Shown here piece after piece: positions 43,501 to 51,710 of a DNA stretch of 64,000 nt (positions are counted from its first letter, which is position 1; every line of letters starts with the position of its first letter). Source of the DNA: Ferruginibacter sp. (GTDB taxonomy: Bacteria > Bacteroidota > Bacteroidia > Chitinophagales > Chitinophagaceae). The notes below the pieces were generated by a model. It saw only the letters and a program-made list of their open reading frames with translations. It searched no databases and had not been told where the DNA came from. Made by a program: the position numbers and the translations under genes. The stretch covers positions 1 through 64,000 of the forward strand of contig JACMKX010000181.1 of NCBI GenBank assembly GCA_014379905.1, given 5' to 3'.

Positions 43501-43951
43501 TAACAGGTATGTTGGTAATATTAACCCCTGCTGTGATGGAAATGGGCGTTGCAGCTCCAAACCCCGGATCTGTATCAATAAAATATTCAGCTGCAATAAT
43601 ATTTTGAGCCGGGTTAATGATTTTATATGCCGGGTTGAAGTCGTATATAAAATCACGGGTTCCAACCATACCCCACACTCCTTGTAAATTTTTTGTGCGC
43701 AGGAATAACCGATGAAAGCCATTTGCCAGCCCGCTTGTGTTTACAGTAGCCGGCAGGTTAGAAATATTAACTGCAGCAGACACAGGAATGGCTACAGCAG
43801 CGCCTGCGCCAGGATCTGTATCTACAAAATATTCAGCAGCAATAATGTTTTGTAAGGCAGCAGGAGCTGGCGGGTAGGCCGGATCCTGTGCATTGGCATA
43901 TAGGAACATACCGGTTAGCAGTATGCTTATGAAAAAGCTTTTCATTTTCAT
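37517..43951 (-). CDS. Giant T9SS-secreted repeat protein
   Basis: The product has 2144 residues with a signal peptide (KSFFISILLTGMFLYANAQ). Residues ~30-525 are six tandem repeats of ~80 residues, each with AAEYFIDTDPG and LFIRTKNNEGRWS. Two choice-of-anchor-D/Hydin-like Ig domains follow (YGNVPVNTTLSKDLIITNN; YGNVALGSSNNFAFNIQNTG). Then come a CARDB domain (DINPLNNY), a Cys-containing carboxypeptidase-regulatory-like domain, and about four more CARDB domains with the repeated signature ETNEGNNSF, ESNETNNNR, EENETNNEG and EEREDNNEA. A T9SS type A sorting domain (MTVFPNPVTDIVNV ... GLYSISLTDG) ends the chain. It should be exported across the outer membrane and attached or released. It follows the beta-helix gene by 44 bases, in one operon. 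Confidence 0.9.
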   Translation of the reverse strand: MKMKSFFISILLTGMFLYANAQDPAYPPAPAALQNIIAAEYFVDTDPGAGAAVAIPVSAAVNISNLPATVNTSGLANGFHRLFLRTKNLQGVWGMVGTRDFIYDFNPAYKIINPAQNIIAAEYFIDTDPGFGAATPISITAGVNITNIPVTVNTAGLSNGLHHLFIRSKNNEGSWSLVTIKDFLYDLNFPYPTVPVAPQNIIAAEYFINTDPGIGNGTAIVITPGVDITNIPVIVNTAALAPATTNHLFIRTKNNEGRWSVVNYKVFVKDITNDPPYAGVPAAAQDIIAAEYFINTDPGPGNGMVINITPGLDISNIPVVVNTSGLQPSTTNQLFIRTKNNEGRWSISNSKVFVVDITNDPAYPPVPATIQNITAAEYFINTDPGAGNAIPVAITAATDISNVPVVVNTAALQPATTNHLFLRTKNNEGRWSITNIKQFAVTITNDPVYTIAPAAPQNITAAEYFIDTDPGVGSGNSITITPALSINNLAVSVNTTGLSNGLHRLFIRSKNNEGRWSITNTAAFYTDLLSLNTDSLLYGNVPVNTTLSKDLIITNNSAVNQTINAVIISAPYTSDFTTAITIAAGMKDTIKVNFNPTVAGDFIQGLQLQTSSGNYNVGLRGTGVTQVPSWTLSPATGHNYGNVALGSSNNFAFNIQNTGNIPVTLSNVTATNTAFVPSFAAGTIIPVNGNISLQVLFTPGAVGPYTAQLKIESSTPGVSFVTTTLNGAGYNPGAAPVLQFVAATPYNSNTGVNPVAGNIGDYTYKILYRSTNNRAPQTGSPKVSVDLNGDQDFTDLNEGTFVMAKETAGNDYVTGIVYSYTYSHLANNNNAGYKFSATDDNGNTATSINTGYLSGPVITDQQLDLRIFANDISFSKNNPLPGETFTVFARVSNSTGLPATNIPVKFYRDTILIGSDVIPAVNAFSNATISRTLSFAAEGFYPIKVWIDSSNTLSDINPLNNYAIRPVVVGSPNLPGGIALSTNATMQQCPQVKVFISGYANYYGTGSPAAVAGAEVTINTGTQIITTTTNSNGYYSYLLASVTCGSNFTYTASITDFTFTSNLVTHSISLPCPPASACVPPPSMGGMLGTSNTNPCANIVGSNGSVSFKLKYRERNLANFWNSWDQIIKDTLKIYRDGVLIETIVSADYTHAPGNEVIIPVNVPLTSTTATSITAELKYIYIEYFEIPSSYYHGNYNAMSHTGGVTINPVAAQPDLTIQGFAQTGFTSFSFNNANIKCVAAGPHSVKIFDSIPGGTLTLIDTRNFSSLSAGGTAGINYSNNNFSSGIHFIRVITDSEETVSETNEGNNSFSFMITVPPSELTVTKISTSPTDLSIGSSTRFTASIRNTGRRTGSFNVRFRVNGVPVGALKNITSLNENSITTVISDAYVVANNSNDCGAVVEAFADVNNQVVESNETNNNREIILGADLAPYQIPGEPGSASNPVVVRVFTSNQFFPAVRNVGHRDANDVTARFNLNNNWIGADTIGHVKAGEIYAAHVSFSRTFTTAGNYVVKVLADTANLTCEENETNNEGDFHIRVVDSKPDLEVLSQYISPSSLNPNVAQAITLVGTVKNRGGQSTTATVLRFLVDDIQLGADVPINALLPGRDTTVAATVTYSSIIPGVKIMKIITDPANTIIEEREDNNEATRTMIVGDAPDMARSFAGAISFNPSGFVEGDSVTVNFIIKNQGVQDGTAWVKFFIKDTTYATTALDSMSFSLAAGATATLSRRMLFSVDEGFVTTEIYNSSPMEFDLLNNNDTLHFSTIAKMKQSITINGNLDMKMAAPAQLPEWIGGKIMLGNYDLTVNGIILHYDSAHFIISNGTGKLKLVNSNPENIYPIGSSDTSMNFVRLNNSGTADNFSVRVGDYVLRNGASGDTVQISHVDRTWFIEEDVPGGSNAAAEFWWSTTHELPGFARQISRTAHYTSQWEYGIVGAAILNTNGQYSRTQAGFTSFSPFTITSSTGTVPLTLLSFDAVNKPANVLLNWKTTNEINTAFFLVERSADGIHFSSIGNVAANNTSGIHLYDLEDRQPLDGISYYRLKQTDIGGIFTYSDIVAINRNNAQISMTVFPNPVTDIVNVVFAPSEQPRKLLITDSKGAVVKMITVPARSTTIQTNMGAFAKGLYSISLTDGKNRLVQRVMKQ
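42361..43852 (-). repeat. Six tandem ~250-base coding repeats in the giant protein gene
   Basis: Each unit encodes QNIIAAEYFIDTDPGxG, an INITNIPV-like strand, VNTxGL and LFIRTKNNEGRWS. Units 3-5 are most alike (INTDPG, PATTNHLFIRTKNNEGRWS, then DITNDPPY), while 1, 2 and 6 carry GLSNGLHRLFIRSKN. Units 3-5 therefore look like the most recent internal duplications. The DTDPGxGxG loop could bind calcium; that is a guess. Confidence 0.85.
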
Positions 43952-43995
43952 CCAGTTTAATGAAATGATTAAAATATCTTCTGTTACCGGCGGTA

Positions 43996-45048
43996 TTAGT
44001 TATTGTTCCTGGTGCTGAATGTTACGTTCATAGTTGCACTGCCTGAAGGAATAGACACAGGAACCGTTAGGGCATAAATACTCGGAATATTAGGGATACC
44101 CGATAATTTATAAGGATCGGTTGCACCATAAGCACCACAATCCGGGGTTACTACAGCGCCTACCGTAAGTCCTGCTGCAATAGCCGGTGAGCCTGCTTTT
44201 AAAGCTGTTCTTGAGTCAAGGCTTCCAGTGGCGCCACCTACATACACGTTCGTCATATTTACACTAAGCTGGTTACCCACCGCAGTGCCGGGAAGTGTCT
44301 GAGCAATTTGAAACAGGTTATTTTTAATGGTGCAATTGGTGAAAGTGCTTTGACTGCCAATAGCAAAAATATTGTTTGCTACGTATGTATTGTTTAGGGT
44401 AAATACATTGCCACCTACAACGCTGTTATTTCTTACTATATTTCCTGAACCGGCCAATGTTGTTAAAGTGATATAGGCACCACCGTAGAAAATATTGTTT
44501 TCGCAGATAAAGTTTGTAATTACAGCTGTACCGGAATTAGAAATATTTATCCCGTTATTAAAAAAACATTTCCGGAAGCTGGTGGCGTCATTTGTACCAC
44601 TTTCATAATAAATACCGGACGGAAAATATACTTTTTCAAAACTGATATTATTTGCTCCTGTGAAATAAATTGATCCTGCCAGCGTAACGCCTAAAAACCG
44701 CGTACCGTCAGACCCTGCACCCATTCTTAAAAAACCAATCTCGCTGTCAATCGTGGTTACCTGCAGACCGGGATTGCCGGGCGTTGTTGCATTGGCAGGA
44801 TCGAGGAAATAACCCGGACCCACCACTATCAGTCTTTTATTTAGTGTCATACTGTTGGTGGCATACTGTGTATTACTCGGCTCCATATACACGGTGTCAC
44901 CGGCTAAAACCGCTGAAGAATTAACCGCAGCATGGAAAGTTGTAAAGTCGGCCGCGATACCCGCATTGTTATTTATCCTCCATATTTTAGCGTAGCCAGA
45001 AATAAACAACGCCGTCATCATAACAAAAAGTAAAAAAGTCTTTTTCAT
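43996..45048 (-). CDS. Secreted right-handed beta-helix protein
   Basis: The product has 350 residues with a signal peptide (MKKTFLLFVMMTALFISGYA). The opening KIWRINNNAGIAADFTTFH and LAGDTVYMEPSN are typical of DUF1565/pectate-lyase-like parallel beta-helix proteins. Repeated short turns follow with Asn ladders (NNISFEKVYFPSGIYYES, ENNIFYGGAYITL, VRNNSVVGGNVFTLNNTYV, NNLFQ). The last ~40 residues (IYALTVPVSIPSGSATMNV) form a strand-rich tail. No catalytic residues stand out, and it may bind polysaccharide. It is the first gene of the operon with the giant T9SS protein. Confidence 0.75.
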   Translation of the reverse strand: MKKTFLLFVMMTALFISGYAKIWRINNNAGIAADFTTFHAAVNSSAVLAGDTVYMEPSNTQYATNSMTLNKRLIVVGPGYFLDPANATTPGNPGLQVTTIDSEIGFLRMGAGSDGTRFLGVTLAGSIYFTGANNISFEKVYFPSGIYYESGTNDATSFRKCFFNNGINISNSGTAVITNFICENNIFYGGAYITLTTLAGSGNIVRNNSVVGGNVFTLNNTYVANNIFAIGSQSTFTNCTIKNNLFQIAQTLPGTAVGNQLSVNMTNVYVGGATGSLDSRTALKAGSPAIAAGLTVGAVVTPDCGAYGATDPYKLSGIPNIPSIYALTVPVSIPSGSATMNVTFSTRNNN

Positions 45049-45263
45049 AATCGTAGTATTTAGTAGTTGATTTTTTAGTAATGTAAAAATGGCAAGAGTG
45101 TAGCACAGATAACATCCCTTAAAAACAGGATATTTTGAAAAAACTAAAAAATCATTTAAAAAGGGGAGCCTAAATGAGGTAGCAGCGTGGTTAATTTGTA
45201 AACCACTAATAATAGATTATTTTACTGCAGATAAAAACTCACATTATTTAAACCCGGATAACA

Positions 45264-47207
45264 ATGATGCAACAAATTGTACTTTTTGTTTTTGCATTTT
45301 GCTGTGGAGGCTTTGCCTGCCAGGCGCAGGATGATGAAATGAAGGCATTGCTGCAGCAACTTAAAGCCGGGAAAGAAGATACGAACCGTATTAATATCCT
45401 GCACGAAATTCAGAACAGCTATCTTGATGTGGACAATGACACTGCTCTTTACTACAATAAACAGGCAGAAGGTTTAATAGATAAACTAAAAGCGGAATCA
45501 CAGCGCCATCGTTGTTACCATGCATTTGTAAAGATCTACCATGCAAAGTTTGATAATGAGAAGGCGTTGGAATATTGCCTGAAAGGTATTGATGCAGGGA
45601 AAAGAGGAAATAATTTATTTCAGCAGGCAACTTCTTACCGGGCACTGTTCAGCATCTACTATAATCTAAGAAAAAAAGATTCCGCTATTAAGTATGGTGC
45701 TTACGCTGTTGATCTTACAGAAAAAATAAAGGACAGCAATAATATAGCCACCATGTATGGCAATCTGTGCCGGATATACCAGGGCATGGAATTGTATGAA
45801 AAAGGGATTGAGTTTGGCAAAAAAGGCATTGCAGATGGAGAAAGATATAACGATTATAAAGGTATGCTCATCTCTATGAACAATGTAGGCAATTGTTACA
45901 TTTCTCTTAGCCGTTACAAAGATGCAATTGTCATATTTGAAAAGCAGCTGTTAGCCGGGCAAAAATACAAGCGAATAAGGTCTGTATTCAATGCATTATT
46001 AAACCTGGGCTCCTGTTACTATAATATAGTTGATAAAGAAAACCTGCACCGGATAGCTAACCAAATGAGGTCCATGCAATCCACCTTTGACGAAGCAGAT
46101 AAAGCCGGGACAAGCTTTATGTATTCAGTGTATGGGTATGATGCCATGTTTCAAAAAAAATATCCAGAAGCAGAGAAGGAAATGCTTACAGGACTTGCTA
46201 TAGCTGAAAAGGATTCGGTTACTTCTTCTATGGAAACACTTTACCTGGCCTTATCAACTTTAAAATATTGCCAGCAGGATTTTAAGGCTGCCAATTATTA
46301 TGATGAAAAATGGTCGGCCCTGGATAAGTCGCTCCGGAATAAGGAAATATCGGAATATGCCCTCGACCTGGAAACCAAATACCAGACAGAAAATAAAATT
46401 GCAAAGATCAAATTACAGGAATCGGAATTAAAAGAAAAAAGTATCATCAATTATATCTTAATAGGAGGAGCCGCTGCCCTGGCTGTTATTTCGCTGTTGC
46501 TATTTATCAATTATCGGCATCAGCAAAATCTGCAGCAGCAGCGCATCAGCGAATTGGAAACAGAAAAACAATTAACCGCAACAGAAGCCGTTTTACAAGG
46601 AGAGGAGCAGGAACGCAGCCGGTTGGCAAGAGACCTGCACGATGGATTAGGCGGCATGCTTAGCGGAATCAAATATTCATTTAATGCTATGAAAGGAAAT
46701 CTTATCATGACGCCTGAAAATGCACAGGCTTTTGAACGCAGCATGGATATGCTGGATAGTTCTATAAAAGAAATGCGCCGGGTAGCACATAATATGATGC
46801 CGGAAGCGCTGGTAAAATTTGGATTAGACGCTGCATTGAAAGATTTTTGTAATGATATTAACCAGAGTGGTGCTTTGCAGGTATCTTACCAGTCGATAGG
46901 AATGGGAAATGCCGATATTCACCAAACGGTTTCTATTACTGTTTACAGGATAGTGCAGGAATTGATCAACAACAGTATTAAACATGCAGCAGCAAAAACA
47001 GTGATAGTACAGCTGGCCAAGGAAAACGACCAGTTAAATATAACTGTAGAAGACGACGGGATTGGTTTTGACGTAAGCAGTTTGTATGTGGCAAAAGGAA
47101 TAGGCTGGATCAATATTCAAAACAGGGTGGAGCTCTTAAAAGGTAAATTAGATGTGCAGTCTCAGCCAGGTGCGGGCACATCGGTTTTTATAGAAATAAA
47201 AACATGA
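45264..47207 (+). CDS. TPR-containing sensor histidine kinase (HisKA_3 type), copy 1
   Basis: The product has 647 residues. The signal peptide (IVLFVFAFCCGGFACQAQ) puts the sensor outside the inner membrane. Residues ~30-370 are TPR-like helical repeats; one membrane helix (IINYILIGGAAALAVISLLLF) at ~393-413 and a coiled coil follow. The HisKA_3 box is ARDLHDGLGGMLSGIK with His459 as the phosphorylated residue. HATPase_c motifs are IVQELINNSIKHAAA (N box), VEDDGIGFD and GIGWINIQNRVELLKG. It overlaps the next kinase gene by 4 bases (ATGA). An AATAAT-AG-ATTATT inverted repeat (45208-45221) upstream could be an operator. Confidence 0.93.
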   Translation: MMQQIVLFVFAFCCGGFACQAQDDEMKALLQQLKAGKEDTNRINILHEIQNSYLDVDNDTALYYNKQAEGLIDKLKAESQRHRCYHAFVKIYHAKFDNEKALEYCLKGIDAGKRGNNLFQQATSYRALFSIYYNLRKKDSAIKYGAYAVDLTEKIKDSNNIATMYGNLCRIYQGMELYEKGIEFGKKGIADGERYNDYKGMLISMNNVGNCYISLSRYKDAIVIFEKQLLAGQKYKRIRSVFNALLNLGSCYYNIVDKENLHRIANQMRSMQSTFDEADKAGTSFMYSVYGYDAMFQKKYPEAEKEMLTGLAIAEKDSVTSSMETLYLALSTLKYCQQDFKAANYYDEKWSALDKSLRNKEISEYALDLETKYQTENKIAKIKLQESELKEKSIINYILIGGAAALAVISLLLFINYRHQQNLQQQRISELETEKQLTATEAVLQGEEQERSRLARDLHDGLGGMLSGIKYSFNAMKGNLIMTPENAQAFERSMDMLDSSIKEMRRVAHNMMPEALVKFGLDAALKDFCNDINQSGALQVSYQSIGMGNADIHQTVSITVYRIVQELINNSIKHAAAKTVIVQLAKENDQLNITVEDDGIGFDVSSLYVAKGIGWINIQNRVELLKGKLDVQSQPGAGTSVFIEIKT

Positions 47208-49150
47208 AGCAATTTTGCATCATATGGTTGTTGGTAATTTTTACAACAAGGTTTTGCAATGCCCAGCCCCCAGCTGCCTCAAAACAACTGGCAGTGCTCG
47301 AAAAATTACCGGATGACACAGCCAAAGTGAACAGGATAAACGAACTGGCCATATCGATGTTCGCTTCTGATCCCGCTTTTGTTTTAGAGCTTATTAAAAG
47401 GTCAAAACAATTGTCAGAAAAAATAAACTATGCTTCCGGCGGATCTGTTGCCTACGGTCTTCATGCAAGTATGCTTGTGTATGAAATGAAACTCGACAGT
47501 GCCTTATTGTTACTGGATAAAGGGTTTGATCTTATTAAGAATGAAAAAGGCATCGCTGCTATCAACCAGCAGGCGGCACTTCAACAAAAATATGGCGCGG
47601 TTTTCCAGCAAAAACAATTGTATGATACGGCCATAAAAAAATACCTGCTCGCTGCAGCGCTGTACCAGCAAACCAATAACGAAAATCTTTCTATTGTTAG
47701 TTTTTACAATATTGCTGTGATGTATGGCTATTTGGATGAACCGGAGAAAGCATTGTATTATGCCCGGCAGGTAAACCGGATTGCCCAACAAACAAAAGAT
47801 CCTGAATTTTTGGTAAGAAGTTTTATAGCATTAGGAGATGCTTTTACTGCCACTAAAGAATTTGACAGTGTTTATTTTTATGCTAATACGGGACTGGCAA
47901 ACCCGGGGATAGAAAACAATCCCTTTGTTGCCGGAAAATTTCACCAGTTAAAAGGATTGTATTTTTTAAAAGGAAAAAAAGATTACCCTACCGCACTCAT
48001 TTCTTTTGACAGTGCACTTTCTTATTTTGAAAAATTAAACCTGCCTTTCGAAAAAGCAATGGTTTACCAAAATATGACCAGTGCCTACCTTCAAAAAAAG
48101 GACTACGCCAAGGCTATTAGGTTTGGTACTGCCGGTATAGCACTATGCCGGCAGCTTGGAATGTATGAACTGGGATCCAAAACCCTTTCAGATCTTGCGT
48201 TGGCTGCGGAGTATTCGGGTCAAAAAGATAAAGCTTATACCTGGCTTAAAGAATATGTTGTATCAAAAGACACCTTAGAACAATTGAACAAACGAAAACT
48301 GGTAAATGAACTGGAGGCAAAATACCAGTCCCAAAAACAGGAAGCATTAGTACTGACCCAGCAAAATACGATCTATAAAAAAAATGTACTAAATTATATC
48401 CTGATAGGTAGCGCAGCAGTGCTATTATTACTTTTTTTATTAGGTTATTATAATTACAGGCAAAAACAAAAACTACAGCAACAGCGTATTGCCGACCTTG
48501 AAACGCAACAGCAGTTATTGGCTACAGAGGCCGTTTTGAAAGGAGAGGAGCAGGAACGTACCCGCCTTGCCAAAGACCTGCATGACGGACTTGGCGGGAT
48601 GCTGAGCGGAATAAAATATTCTTTCAATAACATGAAAGGAAATATGGTTATGACGGAAGAGAACCGCCAGGTCTTTGAAAGAAGCATGGATATGCTGGAT
48701 ACTTCTATCCACGAAATGCGAAGGGTAGCGCATAATATGATGCCCGAAGTATTGCTTAAATTTGGATTGGATACCGCGTTGAAAGATTTTTGTAATGATA
48801 TCAACCGCATGGAGATCTTGAAAATAGCATACCAGTCCATTGGTTTAAAAGATGCGGCTGTTCCACAAACCACTTCCATTGCCATTTACCGCATTGTTCA
48901 GGAACTGATCAATAATGCATTGAAACATGCAGGTGCCGCCAATGCCGTTGTCCAGGTGTCATACGGGGAGGGCAATTTATCATTAACAGTGGAGGATGAT
49001 GGAAGAGGATTTGAAAAAACTATTTTACAGGCATCTACCGGCATGGGATGGGAGAACATCAGGAACCGGGTAGAATTTTTAAAAGGTAAACTCGATGTGC
49101 AGTCAGGAGAAAACAAAGGAACTTCTGTTCACATTGAAATGAGTGTTTAA
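47204..49150 (+). CDS. TPR-containing sensor histidine kinase (HisKA_3 type), copy 2
   Basis: The product has 648 residues with the same layout as copy 1: signal peptide (FCIIWLLVIFTTRFCNAQ), TPR-like repeats (~30-380), one membrane helix (VLNYILIGSAAVLLLLFLLG), coiled coil, HisKA_3 box AKDLHDGLGGMLSGIK (His460) and HATPase_c (IVQELINNALKHAGA, VEDDGRGFE, GMGWENIRNRVEFLKG). The kinase halves of the two copies are very similar, while the TPR sensor parts have diverged strongly. This indicates duplication followed by change in sensing. Start and stop are coupled to the flanking genes of the operon. Confidence 0.93.
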   Translation: MKQFCIIWLLVIFTTRFCNAQPPAASKQLAVLEKLPDDTAKVNRINELAISMFASDPAFVLELIKRSKQLSEKINYASGGSVAYGLHASMLVYEMKLDSALLLLDKGFDLIKNEKGIAAINQQAALQQKYGAVFQQKQLYDTAIKKYLLAAALYQQTNNENLSIVSFYNIAVMYGYLDEPEKALYYARQVNRIAQQTKDPEFLVRSFIALGDAFTATKEFDSVYFYANTGLANPGIENNPFVAGKFHQLKGLYFLKGKKDYPTALISFDSALSYFEKLNLPFEKAMVYQNMTSAYLQKKDYAKAIRFGTAGIALCRQLGMYELGSKTLSDLALAAEYSGQKDKAYTWLKEYVVSKDTLEQLNKRKLVNELEAKYQSQKQEALVLTQQNTIYKKNVLNYILIGSAAVLLLLFLLGYYNYRQKQKLQQQRIADLETQQQLLATEAVLKGEEQERTRLAKDLHDGLGGMLSGIKYSFNNMKGNMVMTEENRQVFERSMDMLDTSIHEMRRVAHNMMPEVLLKFGLDTALKDFCNDINRMEILKIAYQSIGLKDAAVPQTTSIAIYRIVQELINNALKHAGAANAVVQVSYGEGNLSLTVEDDGRGFEKTILQASTGMGWENIRNRVEFLKGKLDVQSGENKGTSVHIEMSV

Positions 49151-49169
49151 TAATTTATAACATATAACA

Positions 49170-49793
49170 ATGGCTATTAAAGTTTTTATTGTAGATGATC
49201 ATTATATGGTGATAGAAGGTATTCATTCCCTGTTGCAACATGAGGCTGGTATTGAATGGGCAGGCCATGCCACTAATGCTGCCTCCTGTATTTCTTTTTT
49301 ACAAAATAATGCCACGGATGTTATTTTAATGGATATCAACCTGCCCGATAAAAGTGGTATTGATCTTTGTAGAGAAGTAAAAAGGGCCCACCCGGCAATC
49401 CAGGTACTGGCACTCAGTACTTTTAACCAGCAAAGCTTTATTGAAAAAATGCTGGACAGCGGTGCTTCCGGTTATTTGTTGAAAAATGCTACACAGGAAG
49501 AAATAGTGGAAGGAATTGAAACGGTTGTAAAAGGTAAACAATACCTGAGTTTTGATGCGGCAACTGCACTTAGACAGGCCCCTGAAAACAATGGCTCCAC
49601 GGTTGTTATTACCCGGCGGGAAAAAGAAGTATTAGGCCTTATTGCAAACGGACTCACCAACGGAGAAATAGCGCAGCAATTGTTTATTAGCACTGCTACC
49701 GTTGATACGCACCGGAAAAATTTGTTGGCAAAATTTGACGTGAAGAATACAGCTCTACTAATTAAAATGGCTGCACAAATGCAGTTGATTTAA
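49170..49793 (+). CDS. NarL/FixJ-family response regulator
   Basis: The product has 207 residues. The receiver has the acidic pair VDDH (residues 8-11), phosphoacceptor Asp55 in ILMDINLPDKSG, and the Lys in GYLLKNATQEEI. The C-terminal LuxR-type HTH is TRREKEVLGLIANGLTNGE, then IAQQLFISTATVDTHRKNLL. It begins 19 bases after the second kinase stop, so the likely path is from both kinases to this regulator. Targets are unknown. Confidence 0.95.
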   Translation: MAIKVFIVDDHYMVIEGIHSLLQHEAGIEWAGHATNAASCISFLQNNATDVILMDINLPDKSGIDLCREVKRAHPAIQVLALSTFNQQSFIEKMLDSGASGYLLKNATQEEIVEGIETVVKGKQYLSFDAATALRQAPENNGSTVVITRREKEVLGLIANGLTNGEIAQQLFISTATVDTHRKNLLAKFDVKNTALLIKMAAQMQLI

Positions 49794-49880
49794 TTTAACG
49801 CAGGGAAAAAGAGTTAAAGAAATATGCAAAGCGTTTATGTCAGCGTCATCTCTGCTTCTCCTGTTCGCTGCGATGAACAA

Positions 49881-51131
49881 TTATTCGAAATCCTCGTACA
49901 ATAAATATTTCTTACGAATGGTTTTAAACGCTTGCAGGCCTGGTTCCCAGCTTTTACGAATATCATTTTCGCTTAGGCCATCTTTTACCTGTTGCTGAAA
50001 AATATCATTGCCCGCCAATTTGTTGATGAAATTATTTTTCAGGAAAAAACTATCTTTACCGGGAAACAATTTGTAAGCTTCTAAAAAGTATTTCAGCTGA
50101 ATCTTTCCATTCACCATTCTTAATACTTCTTCACTGCTTCCGCCCAAATTCCAGCCATAACATTTTACTCCAAAACATTTGCTATTTTTTGCACCGGCAT
50201 TTGGTTTGGGTATAAAGCTGTAAAGATTTTTTGGTAGGGTTGGATGACCGAATATCTGAAAAGGATAATCAGTGCCACGTCCTTCGCTTAATACCGTACC
50301 TTCAAAAAAACAGGTAGACGGATAAAGATAAATGCTTTGCATCTGCTTCAAATTAGGCGAAGGCATCACTGGTAAAACATATTTTGTTTTGTGATCGTAA
50401 TTTTTGCATTTGATAACCGTAACGTGAAAAGGCGTATCGGCCGAAGGCGTTGTAGTAACATTATAAGCATTCATTGCATTGGCTTTTTCGCTTAGCCAGC
50501 TTTCGCCTGTAAGCATCAAACCATATTCACCTATTGTCATTCCGTATACAACGGGTACTGGCTGCATACCAATAAAATTTTTGAATTTTTTATCCAGCAC
50601 AGGACCGTCTATATAAAAACCATTAGGGTTTGGCCGGTCGAGTATCATTAATGGTTTATGATTTTCCAGGCAGGCTTCTATCATGTATTCCAGCGAAGAA
50701 ATATAGGTATAGAAGCGAACGCCCACATCCTGTATATCAAAAACTACTACATCAATGCCTGTAAAATCAGCGGCAGTTGGTTTTTTATGGTCGCCATATA
50801 AACTGATTACCGGGATACCTGTCTTTTTATCTTTTGCGTCTACCACATGTTCTCCTGCATCAGCATTTCCTCTAAAACCATGTTCCGGCCCGAAGATCTT
50901 TACCACGCTGATGCCGCCGGCAAGGAGCGTATCTACCAGGTGTGTTTTGGCAACAAGGCTGGTTTGATTTGCAAAAACAGCTACTTTTTTACCCTTTAAA
51001 AGAGGGAAATACACTGCAGTGCGGTCTGCACCTGTAATTACCTTACCGTGTTGTTCCGGCAAAGTGCTGGTTTGGGCAAAACTCCCAACACAATTGATTA
51101 CCAGGAGGGATATAAATATTGCTTTGTTCAT
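49881..51131 (-). CDS. DUF1343 family exo-beta-N-acetylmuramidase, NamZ-like
   Basis: The product has 416 residues from MNKAIFISLLVINCVGSFAQ (ATG 51129-51131). NamZ of Tannerella forsythia, the described member of this family, releases N-acetylmuramic acid from the non-reducing end of peptidoglycan fragments. The conserved blocks are GKKVAVFANQTSLV, KIFGPEHGFRG (Glu and His), GIPVISLYG, VVVFDIQDVGVRFYTYISS, MILDRPNPNG and PVVYGMTIGEYG. The protein is exported, without a T9SS tail. It probably recycles or feeds on wall fragments together with the M23 and lysozyme-like enzymes of this window. Confidence 0.9.
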   Translation of the reverse strand: MNKAIFISLLVINCVGSFAQTSTLPEQHGKVITGADRTAVYFPLLKGKKVAVFANQTSLVAKTHLVDTLLAGGISVVKIFGPEHGFRGNADAGEHVVDAKDKKTGIPVISLYGDHKKPTAADFTGIDVVVFDIQDVGVRFYTYISSLEYMIEACLENHKPLMILDRPNPNGFYIDGPVLDKKFKNFIGMQPVPVVYGMTIGEYGLMLTGESWLSEKANAMNAYNVTTTPSADTPFHVTVIKCKNYDHKTKYVLPVMPSPNLKQMQSIYLYPSTCFFEGTVLSEGRGTDYPFQIFGHPTLPKNLYSFIPKPNAGAKNSKCFGVKCYGWNLGGSSEEVLRMVNGKIQLKYFLEAYKLFPGKDSFFLKNNFINKLAGNDIFQQQVKDGLSENDIRKSWEPGLQAFKTIRKKYLLYEDFE

Positions 51132-51258
51132 ACAACTAAGGTGCACAAATCTTTTGAAACCATTTAGCCATTTATCATTTACTTTGCAGTCCGTTTAATA
51201 CAAACGGTTAAAAAAATTAATAATCTGTTCTCTATATTGGGAACAAAAATCAAACATT

Positions 51259-51687
51259 ATGGCACAAGTAAAAGACGGGGATACCGTGAAGGTGCATTAC
51301 ACAGGTAAATTATTAAATGGCGAACAATTTGATTCATCCGAGGGTCGTGAACCATTAGAGTTCACAGTAGGTGCAGGTATGATGATAAAAGGGTTTGATG
51401 CTGCCATGCCAGGTATGGCTGTTGGCGATAAAAAAACAGTTAATATTGCGGCTGCAGATGCATACGGAGAGAAAGATCCGACAGCAGTTATTCCTTTTCC
51501 AAAAGAAAATGTGCCTGCAGATATGAAACTGGAACCCGGGATGCAATTAACATTGACCAACCAGGAAGGACAACCTTTCCCTGTGGTAGTTACCGAAGTG
51601 CAGGATGATGTGATTATACTGGATGCCAATCATTTTTTAGCAGGAGAAGAATTGGTGTTTGATATTGAATTGGTGGAGATCGTTTAG
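51259..51687 (+). CDS. FKBP-type peptidyl-prolyl cis-trans isomerase, SlyD-like
   Basis: The product has 142 residues. The FKBP part contains VKVHYTGKLLNGEQFDSSEG, LEFTVGAGMMIKGFDAAMPGM and GDKKTVNIAAADAYGEKDP. An inserted-flap (IF) chaperone domain follows (KENVPADMKLEPGMQL ... VVVTEVQDDVIILDANHFLAG), then the last FKBP strand ELVFDIELVEIV. Unlike E. coli SlyD it lacks the His/Cys-rich metal tail. It works as a folding helper in the cytoplasm (no signal peptide). A strong terminator follows. Confidence 0.93.
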   Translation: MAQVKDGDTVKVHYTGKLLNGEQFDSSEGREPLEFTVGAGMMIKGFDAAMPGMAVGDKKTVNIAAADAYGEKDPTAVIPFPKENVPADMKLEPGMQLTLTNQEGQPFPVVVTEVQDDVIILDANHFLAGEELVFDIELVEIV

Positions 51688-51710
51688 TCCATAGACGCAC
51701 ATTATATTTG

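Noticed and set aside
51259..51687. Metal-binding SlyD
   Set aside because: The His/Cys-rich C-terminal tail of E. coli SlyD is missing, so only the FKBP plus flap domains are claimed.
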